From Bacteroidia bacterium (lineage in GTDB: Bacteria > Bacteroidota > Bacteroidia > J057), in contig JAUIKF010000074.1 of assembly GCA_030430575.1 (NCBI GenBank), positions 1-35,419 of the forward strand: a stretch of 35,419 bases of DNA, in the 5' to 3' direction. Shown here piece after piece: positions 8,271-15,859 of this stretch. The notes beneath the pieces are model-generated. The model was given only the letters and a program-made list of their open reading frames with translations. It did no database searches and was not told the DNA's origin. How positions within the stretch are numbered: position 1 is the stretch's first letter; the number at the start of each line of letters is the position of its first letter. The position numbers and the translations under genes are program-made.

Positions 8271-8618
8271 ATGCAAGTAGCAAATTTAGTAACGCAATTG
8301 GATGCCATGGTATCCCAAGGACAGATCGTCGATGCGGTAGACCGCTTTTTTGCGGATGACGTACAGACCCTGGATTTTGATGGTACGGCCACGACCAATA
8401 AGCACGAAATGCTCGCCAAAATGAACGGCTTTGTGGGCGCGATCCAGCAAGTAAATGGCATTACGCTTCACCACACCATCGCCAATGGCGAAGTCTCTAT
8501 GTCAGAGTACACCTTTGACTTTGACATGAAAGATGGCAGCCACATCCTGTGGCATGAGATCATTCGCCGCCAATGGCGCGACGGCAAAGTCGTCAACGAA
8601 CAACATTTTAAGAACTAA
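8271..8618 (+). CDS. SnoaL-like / NTF2-fold protein
   Basis: A 115-residue cytosolic protein with the layout of small SnoaL-like polyketide-cyclase-fold proteins. An N-terminal helix is followed by AVDRFFADDVQTLDFDG near residue 23. Next comes a helix with NKHEMLAKMNGFVGAIQ, then strands HHTIANGEVSMSEYTFDFDM, and it ends in WRDGKVVNEQHF, the usual terminal strand. Such folds form pockets for small ligands, either as enzymes or binding proteins; the substrate cannot be told. Its stop is 17 bases before the YHS gene, indicating an operon. The IS4 element ends 17 bases before its ATG, so its original promoter is displaced or replaced. Confidence 0.82.
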   Translation: MQVANLVTQLDAMVSQGQIVDAVDRFFADDVQTLDFDGTATTNKHEMLAKMNGFVGAIQQVNGITLHHTIANGEVSMSEYTFDFDMKDGSHILWHEIIRRQWRDGKVVNEQHFKN

Positions 8619-8635
8619 TTAACCCCATTAACAAA

Positions 8636-9094
8636 ATGAAAACTCTCAAAGGAATCGTATTCACCTTCATGATCATTTCCCTCACATTTGGGAACCTCAT
8701 AGCTCAAGGTGTCAACACAGCCCCTAACACCGACGACAGCAAAATCGCTTTACAAGGCTATAGTCCTGTCTCTTATCTCGATCTGAACCTCGCGCAACGC
8801 GGTAGCAAAGCCTTCAAGTCTGAAGTAAATGGGCTTGCCTATTACTTCACGGATGCCGCCCAAAAGGCAAAATTTGATGCCAACCCTCAAAAATACCTGC
8901 CGCAGTTTGGAGGTTGGTGCGCCACAGGCATCGCCGTAGGGGCCAATTTCCGCACAGATCCCAACAAGTTTTTGGTACGGAATGGCAAGCTCTATCTATT
9001 CTTGTATGACCTTGAAGTAGATGCCCTTCAACTGTGGTTGGATGATGAAAAAGGGATGAAAGCGAAAGCTGAGAAGAATTGGGAAGGGAAATAA
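8636..9094 (+). CDS. Exported YHS-domain protein
   Basis: A 152-residue protein with a signal peptide (about residues 1-23, ending NLIAQ). It carries a YHS domain: IALQGYSPVSYLD near residue 37, then SEVNGLAYYFTDAAQKAKFDANPQKYLPQFGGWCATGIA read in sequence from about residue 62. YHS domains are linked to metal binding or redox sensing, and one cysteine (in GGWCATG) is present. It is probably periplasmic. It follows the SnoaL-like gene by 17 bases and is probably co-transcribed with it. Similar secreted YHS proteins occur in many Bacteroidota, but the function is not established. Confidence 0.85.
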   Translation: MKTLKGIVFTFMIISLTFGNLIAQGVNTAPNTDDSKIALQGYSPVSYLDLNLAQRGSKAFKSEVNGLAYYFTDAAQKAKFDANPQKYLPQFGGWCATGIAVGANFRTDPNKFLVRNGKLYLFLYDLEVDALQLWLDDEKGMKAKAEKNWEGK

Positions 9095-9121
9095 GAGCAA
9101 TAATCATTTTTTAACAGGGAT

Positions 9122-9162
9122 TTTTATGCTAATTTGGAGTTGAACTCCAAATTAGCATAAAA
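9122..9162. promoter_or_regulatory. 41-bp perfect palindrome touching ATPase start codon
   Basis: The 20-bp perfect arms (9122-9141 and 9143-9162) are separated by one base (g9142). The last base of the right arm is the A of the ATPase ATG. The core holds TGCTAATTTGGAGTT and its complement. In DNA it would be an ideal binding site for a dimer. In RNA it would fold over the whole initiation region. It shares TGCTAA/TTAGCA with the inverted repeat before the other ATPase (4389-4430). Confidence 0.8.
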
Positions 9163-10325
9163 TGGTTACTAGAATAGCTGCTAAAAAGATCATTGAACTC
9201 GCTACCCAATTTAAAGCTGTAGCGATCATAGGCCCACGCCAAAGCGGAAAAACGACCCTTGCACGTGCCTGCTTTCCCCAAAAGCCCTATGTCTCACTTG
9301 AAAATCCGGAAATGAGGGCATTTGCGATTGAAGATCCCAAGGGATTTTTAAATACTTATCCAGATGGGGCAATTCTCGATGAAGTTCAAAGAACACCTGA
9401 CATCCTTTCATGGCTTCAAGAGCGGCTCGATGAAGATAATCGCAAAGGCGTTTTTGTCCTTACAGGGTCTAACAATTTTCTGCTCATCGAAAAAATTACC
9501 CAAAGCCTGGCGGGAAGGGTGGCATATGTAGATTTGCTTCCTTTTTCTTTAGAAGAGCTACTTCCACTGGCTCATACACCGGAAGATTTGAATGAAGTCT
9601 TATTCAAAGGGAGTTATCCGCCTATCATTGCTGACAATATTCCGCCTCAAAATTGGTTTCCCGCCTATGTCAGGACCTATGTAGAACGGGATGTAAGGCA
9701 AATTAAAAATTTGGGAAATTTATTATTATTTGAAAAACTTCTCTCTCTGTGTGCAGGAAGGGTGGGGCAGTTGTTAAATTATTCCAATTTGGCTAATGAA
9801 CTTGGGGTAGATATAAAGACTGTACAGTCTTGGTTAGGAATTCTTCAAGCCAGCTACATTATTCACTTGCTGCCTCCATATTTTAAGAATTTTAGCAAAC
9901 GAATTATCAAATCCCCTAAGCTTTATTTCTATGACACAGGGTTGGCTTGTTATTTATTACAAATAAAATCACCTGAATCCCTCATAAACAATCCTATTAG
10001 AGGAGCTTTATTTGAAAATTTTATCATAAATGAGATGCTCAAAAATAGGTTCAACCGCGCGGAACGCTCAAACCTTTATTTTTGGCGAGATAACCCAGGA
10101 AACGAAATAGATATTATTGTAGACAATGGAACTGAAATAATCCCAATCGAGGTAAAAGCAGGTCAAACCATCAACCGTTCATTCTTCAAAAACCTAACTT
10201 ATTGGCTGAAGATAAGCGGTGTTCAAAATAACGGCATCATCTATTATGGGGGTTCAGAAATCCAGAAACGCAGCAATAATATTGAAGTAAGAGGGTGGAA
10301 AGATGTGGGTAGGGAAGTAGGGTAA
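9162..10325 (+). CDS. AAA+ ATPase with DUF4143, PD-(D/E)XK-like C-terminus
   Basis: A 387-residue protein of the AAA_14/DUF4143 type. Walker A GPRQSGKTT is at residues 24-32 and Walker B AILDEVQ at 70-76. A sensor-like VLTGSNNFLL follows, then the LAGRVAYVDLLPFSLEE segment typical of the family. The DUF4143 half has YVRTYVERDVRQIKNLGN near residue 170 and LSKRI-like YFYDTGLACYLL near residue 260. It ends with NEIDIIVD (about 315) and IEVKAG (E330, K332), again a PD-(D/E)XK-like pair. The biological role of the family is unknown. The gene looks AT-rich, is preceded by a palindrome that overlaps its start, and is followed directly by a hexamer repeat tract, suggesting a stand-alone transferred unit. 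Confidence 0.9.
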   Translation: MVTRIAAKKIIELATQFKAVAIIGPRQSGKTTLARACFPQKPYVSLENPEMRAFAIEDPKGFLNTYPDGAILDEVQRTPDILSWLQERLDEDNRKGVFVLTGSNNFLLIEKITQSLAGRVAYVDLLPFSLEELLPLAHTPEDLNEVLFKGSYPPIIADNIPPQNWFPAYVRTYVERDVRQIKNLGNLLLFEKLLSLCAGRVGQLLNYSNLANELGVDIKTVQSWLGILQASYIIHLLPPYFKNFSKRIIKSPKLYFYDTGLACYLLQIKSPESLINNPIRGALFENFIINEMLKNRFNRAERSNLYFWRDNPGNEIDIIVDNGTEIIPIEVKAGQTINRSFFKNLTYWLKISGVQNNGIIYYGGSEIQKRSNNIEVRGWKDVGREVG

Positions 10326-10398
10326 GTTCAAGTTCAAGTTCAAGTTCAAGTTCAAGTTCAAGTTCAAGTTCAAGTTCAAGTTCAAGTTCAAGTTCAAG
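10324..10398 (+). repeat. (AAGTTC) tandem hexamer tract, 12.5 copies
   Basis: Seventy-five bases of unbroken AAGTTC repeat begin inside the ATPase stop codon. The tract is uninterrupted, so it is likely to vary in copy number by slippage. Degenerate relatives in the opposite orientation (ttgatttt, acttgagtttgag) follow to 10455, up to the stop of the convergent gene at 10460. On the minus strand it reads as poly-Glu-Leu, which is not a credible gene. Confidence 0.95.
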
Positions 10399-10459
10399 AA
10401 TAAACGATTCTGGTTTATTTGAGTTTGATTTTGCGCTTGTACTTGAGTTTGAGTTTCTC

Positions 10460-10984
10460 TTAATCCTCAGGATTCTTCGCATCCTTGATAAAAAAACCAA
10501 CGATTTTCCACTCGCCATCTATCTTTCCCAAATAATAGGTAACCACTTCATGTCGCCAGCGCCTGAAGCTGTTTTTCCCATTTTCTATGGTCACAACAAT
10601 GGCGCAATTATTTCTTTCTGAGGTACTGAGAAGCTCGATAGTGTTTCTGAATGGGGCAGCATTTTGAAGCATGTTTGCGATCCAGGCATCGATTTCTTCG
10701 CCACTCAGAAACTGATGAGCTTGCCATTCATTGGGGGAGTCAGAGGCATTCCCATTGGTCATGGTCAATTGGGTGCCTAGGGTCCTGCGAACTTGGTCAA
10801 AGTCAGAGTTGGTAAACCCTGCGTGGTAGGCAGCCACCAGCGAATATAAGACGTCAGGATCTTCTGGGGCAGATGCCTCGGCACTGCTATCGCCACGTGT
10901 CTGACTGAAACCAAGTATTGGCAAGCTCATGAGGCCAATTAACAAGGCAATGACAATTCTGGAGGAAAAGAAAGGGGTCAACAT
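10460..10984 (-). CDS. Exported NTF2/SnoaL-like protein
   Basis: I do not recognise this beyond its probable fold. With the ATG at 10982-10984 it is 174 residues long and starts with a good signal peptide (hydrophobic residues 8-24, ending LGFSQ). The frame extends upstream to 11047, but that would place 21 extra residues before the signal peptide. After cleavage a short acidic linker (SSAEASAPEDPD) is followed by LYSLVAAYHAGFTNSDFDQVRRTLG. This and the final YYLGKIDGEWKIVGFFIKD resemble SnoaL-like or lumazine-binding-like NTF2-fold proteins. It would act in the periplasm. It converges on the ATPase gene across the hexamer tract. Confidence 0.7.
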   Translation of the reverse strand: MLTPFFSSRIVIALLIGLMSLPILGFSQTRGDSSAEASAPEDPDVLYSLVAAYHAGFTNSDFDQVRRTLGTQLTMTNGNASDSPNEWQAHQFLSGEEIDAWIANMLQNAAPFRNTIELLSTSERNNCAIVVTIENGKNSFRRWRHEVVTYYLGKIDGEWKIVGFFIKDAKNPED

Positions 10985-11234
10985 GTGATAAATGGTTTTT
11001 AGGAATTTCTCGCTATTCTGTTGGATAATAATTGCGATATTTGTCAATTAACAAATGATTTTGCCTAAATAATACCCCCAGAAACAAGCAAGTTGAATGA
11101 TGAAAAATGTTTTTACCTTTTCCCCCTTATCATCAAATGCTCAACTTGAAGATAATGCAAAAAATGTACCATGTCAACTAGCCCACACGGTTTCCCAAGC
11201 AGGACCACAGATAGCCAACCGTTGGAATTGGTGA

Positions 11235-11503
11235 GGAGACCACTCCCTGCGGTCGCTGTCAGATCGTTCGGCCTGAAGGCCTCACTGTCAGACCGCTGCG
11301 GGCTTCGACAAGCTCAACCCTCGCTATCAGACCGCTCGAAGACTCGCTGTCAGACAAGAGACTTTAAGATTTGCCTTTAGTCTGACAGTGAGGCGAGTCT
11401 TCGAGCCGAGCGGTCTTATAAGAAGTGTGAGGTTGAGTGTGAGAGTGGGGGAAAATCTCTTGTCTGACAGCGAGGGCTGAGTCTTCGAAGCCCGAGCGGT
11501 CTC
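11235..11503. repeat. Large inverted-repeat element, copy A
   Basis: Repeated units of the type TGTCAGACCGCTCG sit at about 11257, 11286, 11325 and 11346. Their reverse complements follow at 11380-11416, 11460-11472 and 11494-11503. The innermost stem pairs 11348-11355 with 11380-11387 around a 24-nt loop that starts aagag and ends ttgccttta. The left end (11235-11257) matches the left end of copy B (29123-29145) at 22 of 23 bases. The right end touches the stop codon of the gene at 11502. No protein-coding gene is credible inside. A REP-like core (ggcttcgacaagctcaa) is embedded at 11301. Confidence 0.85.
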
Positions 11504-14222
11504 AATCCTTCAACACCTTCCCCGTCACCACACTTTCCCCATCCGTCACCCAATAGAAATACAGGCCCTTGGGAAGGTTTCTGAGAGCAATACTCTCTTT
11601 ACGAGGCCCTTGGAACAGCCAGGTTTTGGTGTATACGACTTGGCCATTCGGGGTAAAAAGCTTCAACATGGCCCGTTGGTGAATGGTCTTGAAAGTGATA
11701 TAGAGCTGTTCTTTTACGGGGTTAGGATACAGGTAAATGGATGCTTCAGGCTCGGAAATGACCCGTTTCACTTCAGAGAAATCATACCCAATATCTGAGC
11801 GGATAAGTTTAAGACGGTAGGCCGCTTCGCCAAGCAAAGGGATAACATCTGTCCACTGATAGTTCATTTTTTGCCCAATACCCCCTACCGCATCCTCCTC
11901 ACCGATTCGCTCAAAGTGAATTCCATCTGCGGCCCGCTCAACCTCAAATCGCGACAACTTTTCCTCCGAAATCGTCTCCCACGTCAGGTTCACTGTTCGC
12001 CCCACAGCCTTGGCATCCCATTCACTTACTTCCGCCGCCATAGGCTGACAATTGGGATATAAACGCACCGTATCTTTGCCCACCAATCCCGACGCATCCG
12101 TTACGGTAAGTTCAATCAAATAGCTATAGTCCTCATCCTCACACCCTGCGGGTTCCAGCAGGGCAAGCGTCTCACGCGCAGTATCCATGGGGTCTGCATG
12201 AATATGACTATCGTGTACCAAAAAGGTCTGCCAGGCATAAGAAAGGGCTTCCCCCGCATGTTCTTTGTCGGTCACGATGGCTGTTAGGGGAAAAATATTG
12301 AGGCCGTTGACGGCGTAGAGGGTGCCGTCTGCTGGGGTCTTGATCTCCACACCAGGGGGCGTATTATTGAGGCTTATGGTAGCCTCCGTTGAAGAAACGT
12401 TGCCTGCGGTATCGGTGACAGTGAGGCGGACGTGAAAAGCCATTGGCGAACCATCTTGCACCTCAAAAGTATGCTCGGGGGTCCATTCTTCGCTTACTGT
12501 CCCATCTCCAAAATCCCACCTCACAGACAAGCTGTCGCCCTCAGGATCACTGGAGTCCATCGCGTCAAATGCTACTGTCAAAGGACTAGGGCCATACTCT
12601 TTATCATAAGCGAGGTCAACAGATGGCGGTAAATTTTTCCCAAAACATATTTTCCGCAAACTGCCTGCCTTGATATCCAGGTAATACAGACACTCGTCTA
12701 CCGGATGCATCTCTAGATGGACAATTTGCCCAGACGGCTCATGAAAAGGCGCTACACGCAATAACGCATGCGCTTCATTCCAATAAAACACCTGTATCCA
12801 TCCACTGATATCTGCCATAAAATACGCATCGCGATATGCTTCAGGAAACTGCCTTCCTGTATAAAAGTCGCCTCCTACCGTGCATACCCCATCAAATGGG
12901 ATTCCTTCAACGGGTGAATCTGGATCACCGATCAATGCCTCTCGGGCATTCCCCAAACTATCAAAAACGCCGATTTTGCAGCGTGCAGGGGGATTTCCCT
13001 TTTCATGGTTATAAGCGATAGCTGGTCGTCTATGGGTAAATAGGTCTAATGTCTGAGGTAATTCAAGAGCTGGGTCGCAAGGGTTCGGAAAAGTTGGGGT
13101 GTGTAGACTCACTTCAGCCAACAAATCATGGAAATCCAGCCATTCCTGTGTGCAGGTATTTGTCCCAAAAAGCGGGTTGGGTGCATCCCGATTTTGGGCC
13201 CTCAACCCATCGAATTCGGGCGAGTATAGATAGCCTTCGTAGATCGGCCAGCCAAAATTCTGCCCCCCTTCTGTCACCACATTCACTTCCTCCCAGCGGA
13301 AGCTGCCCACATCTCCCAATACGATCACGCCCGGATCTCCTTGGCTGGGGTCAGCACTCCCTGTGCCAGGGCGTAAGCACATCCTGTAAGGATTGCGTAA
13401 TCCCAAAGCCCATACACGAGACCGTGGAGAAGTAGGTGCTGCGGGGTCGTAGAAGGGATTACTCGTCAAGCCCTCGCCTGTGGCGGGGTCGATCCGAAGG
13501 AGCTTGCCATTGTGGCTGCTGAGGAGTTGGGCGCGGTAAGCGCCGATGTCTTCCTGGGGGCGGATGATCCCATCTGCTAGGCCCTGTGCGGCAAAGGTTT
13601 CATTGCCGCCACCACCTGCATAGGCTTTGGCAAAGGTGGTACCGTCACCACAGGAGACCAGCAAGGACCCGTCCGTCCCAAACAGCAAACTTCCCACGCC
13701 GTGGGAAAGGTGCAAGAGCGGAATTCCGTTCGTTATTTCGCTACCTATCAGCACTTTACGACTATTTGGCACCGCTTCTTGAAAGCCTTTACCTGCATCC
13801 AGGGTATAGCGAGTGACGCGGCCTATGGTTGCTTGTTTGGGCAAAGAAGCCGCAGGATCATAGCTGGAGGTACCAAAGTGGAGCAGGTGATGACGATCGA
13901 CAGCATAGAGCAGGTAGACATAGCCATTTTGTAAAAAGTCGGGGTCCAGCGAGAATCCCACTAAGCCGTGGTCATGGTAGTTCGCCACTTCGGCACTGAT
14001 GTCAAGGACAGGACTGAGCGGGCGTTCGCCGTTTGTGGTTTGAAAGACCAAGCCTGCTTTTTCCCAGACATACATGCGCCCTTCCGCATCAAAGGTAAAG
14101 CCCACGGCTTGGGTCCAGCCTTCGGATACCAGGGCATCGCCGAAGCCAGGGGGGAGTTGGGCATGGAGGGGAAATTGGAGGAAGAGGGCCAGGCTCAGAA
14201 GTCTTAAGCGCGGATTACCCAT
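11502..14222 (-). CDS. T9SS-exported sugar-dehydrogenase-like propeller with PKD
   Basis: About 906 residues from the ATG at 14220-14222, which opens directly on a signal peptide ending FPLHAQ. The frame reaches 14411, but the extra 63 residues precede the signal. The N-terminal half is a glucose/sorbosone dehydrogenase-like (PQQ-type, GSDH) six-bladed propeller: VGFTFDAEGRMYVWEK, HDHGLVGFSLDPDF, LLRIDPATGEG, VWALGLRNPYR and GQNFGWPIYEGY are its landmarks. A PKD domain follows (VRWDFGDGTVSEEW), then an immunoglobulin-like region, and a C-terminal T9SS type A sorting domain (IYLYPNPVKEQLYI, LPKGLYFYWV). It is probably a cell-surface or secreted sugar oxidoreductase or binding protein. Cofactor use is inferred from family, not seen. 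Confidence 0.88.
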   Translation of the reverse strand: MGNPRLRLLSLALFLQFPLHAQLPPGFGDALVSEGWTQAVGFTFDAEGRMYVWEKAGLVFQTTNGERPLSPVLDISAEVANYHDHGLVGFSLDPDFLQNGYVYLLYAVDRHHLLHFGTSSYDPAASLPKQATIGRVTRYTLDAGKGFQEAVPNSRKVLIGSEITNGIPLLHLSHGVGSLLFGTDGSLLVSCGDGTTFAKAYAGGGGNETFAAQGLADGIIRPQEDIGAYRAQLLSSHNGKLLRIDPATGEGLTSNPFYDPAAPTSPRSRVWALGLRNPYRMCLRPGTGSADPSQGDPGVIVLGDVGSFRWEEVNVVTEGGQNFGWPIYEGYLYSPEFDGLRAQNRDAPNPLFGTNTCTQEWLDFHDLLAEVSLHTPTFPNPCDPALELPQTLDLFTHRRPAIAYNHEKGNPPARCKIGVFDSLGNAREALIGDPDSPVEGIPFDGVCTVGGDFYTGRQFPEAYRDAYFMADISGWIQVFYWNEAHALLRVAPFHEPSGQIVHLEMHPVDECLYYLDIKAGSLRKICFGKNLPPSVDLAYDKEYGPSPLTVAFDAMDSSDPEGDSLSVRWDFGDGTVSEEWTPEHTFEVQDGSPMAFHVRLTVTDTAGNVSSTEATISLNNTPPGVEIKTPADGTLYAVNGLNIFPLTAIVTDKEHAGEALSYAWQTFLVHDSHIHADPMDTARETLALLEPAGCEDEDYSYLIELTVTDASGLVGKDTVRLYPNCQPMAAEVSEWDAKAVGRTVNLTWETISEEKLSRFEVERAADGIHFERIGEEDAVGGIGQKMNYQWTDVIPLLGEAAYRLKLIRSDIGYDFSEVKRVISEPEASIYLYPNPVKEQLYITFKTIHQRAMLKLFTPNGQVVYTKTWLFQGPRKESIALRNLPKGLYFYWVTDGESVVTGKVLKD

Positions 14223-14343
14223 AAGCCAGCCCCCCAATGCCGAAATCCGCGCTAGCTTGCGTAAGCAAGCATCCAAACGCCACACTGTTATGCGCTGGGT
14301 CGGATTTCCAGACTGTGAGCAGGCATTGAGCGTAATCCGACCC
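14208..14343. repeat. Cluster of three REP-like hairpins over a gene start
   Basis: The stems are GCGCGGATT/AATCCGCGC (14208-14216, 14244-14252), GCTTGC/GCAAGC (14255-14260, 14265-14270) and GGGTCGGATT/AATCCGACCC (14297-14306, 14334-14343). The start codon of the minus-strand gene (14220-14222) lies in the loop of the first. TTATGCGCTGGGTCGGATTTC-type sequence (14288-14308) recurs inverted at 17321-17341. Confidence 0.7.
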
Positions 14344-14449
14344 TTCTTTGCAAACATTTCACCTATCGATTTAAAAAATAAACTCACCATAAAATATTTA
14401 CCTGCAAACATTTTGGGATTGACAGAAAAAAATTCCCTATTTTTAGCTT

Positions 14450-15694
14450 ATGCAAAAAGCGTTTAATCTAATTGCGGAGATATATCCAGACAAGAAAGCC
14501 ATGGTTGAATATCTGTTTAAAGATATACAAGCGCGGATTACCGACAATGACATTATCCCTTTTTCTCAAATCACCACCATTCACTTCGCTCGTTTTGTCC
14601 TTTTGCCTGAGGTAAAGCATGAAGATGGTTCTACCAAATTCCCCCCTTATCTGGCCTTTTCTACTAATTATGATGGGGACCTAGACAATCATTTGGAAGA
14701 AATATGTAAGGTGACCCAAGGAACCTTTGATCAAGTTTTTATTTGCTGCAAAGATTTCCCCAAAGGCGAAATCACAGACATTGATAGAATTGCGTTTATG
14801 AAACGTAATTCTGATTACCGCGCCTATTTTTACCAGGGTTCCTACGAGCGGAGCGTAGGACAAATCCTTGAAGAGGAAAAGCGCAGGCAGATTGCAATGG
14901 GATACATCGACACGCTAGATCCTTTTGTCAATCATGATCCACATACTGTTCGCGATGGCATCCTCAATGTCTTGAAGGAAGCTGGACATGACAAGCCCTA
15001 CCCCAAAGTGATCCGCCCTACCCTATCCCTTTGGCAAATCTTGCAAGTCATCGGCACGGTGATTTTGATCCTTGCCTGCCTGATTCCTTTTGTATTGGTC
15101 TTGCTATATCATGAGATCCGCGATGCTAAAAAACTACAGGGAATCCAGTGGGACTATTCTCACACCCAAAAGCTTGCGCAGCAAGAAGACCAAATTGTCC
15201 AAAATCAACTCACCCACTTGGTAGAAGTAAAACCAGGCTGGTTCCGGCTATTCACCCTCAAAATGGTGCTGGGCGGCATTGCCTGGCTCGCCAAATACTA
15301 TTTCAACAAAGGGAAACTCGGCAATATTCCCACCATCCATTTTGCCCGATGGGTCCTTATAGATGGTGGGAAAAGATTGTTGTTTTTCAGCAATTTTGAT
15401 GGGAGTTGGGAGAGCTATTTGGGAGATTTTATCGACAAAGCAGCCGTAGGCCTGACAGGTGTATGGTCTAATACCATTGGGTTTCCCAAAACGCTTCTTC
15501 TCCTGTTCCAAGGGGCACGCGACGAGGTACGTTTCAAGGCCTGGGCACGGGCCCACCAGATACCCACCCAAGTGTGGTATAGTGCCTATAAAGACTTGAG
15601 TCTCACAAATATCAATAACAATACTGCGATTCAGGAAGGCCTAGCTGAGCGGCCCCATGGGGAAGCCTTGGTGGAGTTGCTCGAACGATATTAG
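14450..15694 (+). CDS. Membrane protein with duplicated IHFAR domain, DyP neighbour
   Basis: A 414-residue protein I cannot name. It contains two copies of one domain. The first is at about 44-86 (TIHFARFVLL, then YLAFSTNYDGDLDNHLEEI). The second is at about 296-330 (TIHFARWVLI, then LLFFSNFDGSWESYLGDFI). Between them is a strong transmembrane helix (about 195-221, IGTVILILACLIPFVLVLLY), with a weaker hydrophobic segment near 268-283. The duplicated motif is tightly conserved internally, suggesting a functional site. The next gene on the same strand is a DyP-type peroxidase, 165 bases away across a repeat element. It may be a membrane partner of that peroxidase, but this is inference from position. 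Confidence 0.75.
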   Translation: MQKAFNLIAEIYPDKKAMVEYLFKDIQARITDNDIIPFSQITTIHFARFVLLPEVKHEDGSTKFPPYLAFSTNYDGDLDNHLEEICKVTQGTFDQVFICCKDFPKGEITDIDRIAFMKRNSDYRAYFYQGSYERSVGQILEEEKRRQIAMGYIDTLDPFVNHDPHTVRDGILNVLKEAGHDKPYPKVIRPTLSLWQILQVIGTVILILACLIPFVLVLLYHEIRDAKKLQGIQWDYSHTQKLAQQEDQIVQNQLTHLVEVKPGWFRLFTLKMVLGGIAWLAKYYFNKGKLGNIPTIHFARWVLIDGGKRLLFFSNFDGSWESYLGDFIDKAAVGLTGVWSNTIGFPKTLLLLFQGARDEVRFKAWARAHQIPTQVWYSAYKDLSLTNINNNTAIQEGLAERPHGEALVELLERY

Positions 15695-15710
15695 CGTGAA
15701 TTCGGAAAAA

Positions 15711-15816
15711 TGTGCGGCTGGGGTGAAGCGAGCGCGCGCGGATGGATAGAAGGGTTGGCTTTGGTTGGCTCGCTTCGATTTTTTGGTTACTTTTTTCTAA
15801 AAAAAGTAACATAACA
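15711..15816. repeat. Dispersed repeat element, short form (106 bp)
   Basis: The element starts tgtgcggctggggtgaagcg and ends with the hairpin gttactttttt/aaaaaagtaac. A second stem pairs gaagcgagc (15725-15733) with gctcgcttc (15769-15777). It is homologous to 28065-28218 but lacks two 24-bp inserts found there. On the minus strand it keeps an open frame (MLLFLEKSNQKIEASQ), probably because the element is conserved rather than because it codes for a protein. It fills the gap between the membrane-protein gene and the peroxidase gene. Confidence 0.85.
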
Positions 15817-15859
15817 GGAAATAAAAACTACCTATTCAGAGAAGCCTCAAACAGAAAAA

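Noticed and set aside
10237-10518. Minus-strand frame with a long Glu-Leu repeat
   Set aside because: It is only the complementary reading of the AAGTTC tract and overlaps the ATPase 3' end.
11171-11380. 69-residue plus-strand frame
   Set aside because: Most of it lies in the units of repeat element A, so its sequence follows from the repeat.
15612-15812. Minus-strand frame MLLFLEKSNQ... within the dispersed repeat
   Set aside because: It recurs only because the repeat recurs, has no leader and overlaps the neighbouring gene. I keep the in-frame inserts as a finding about the repeat.
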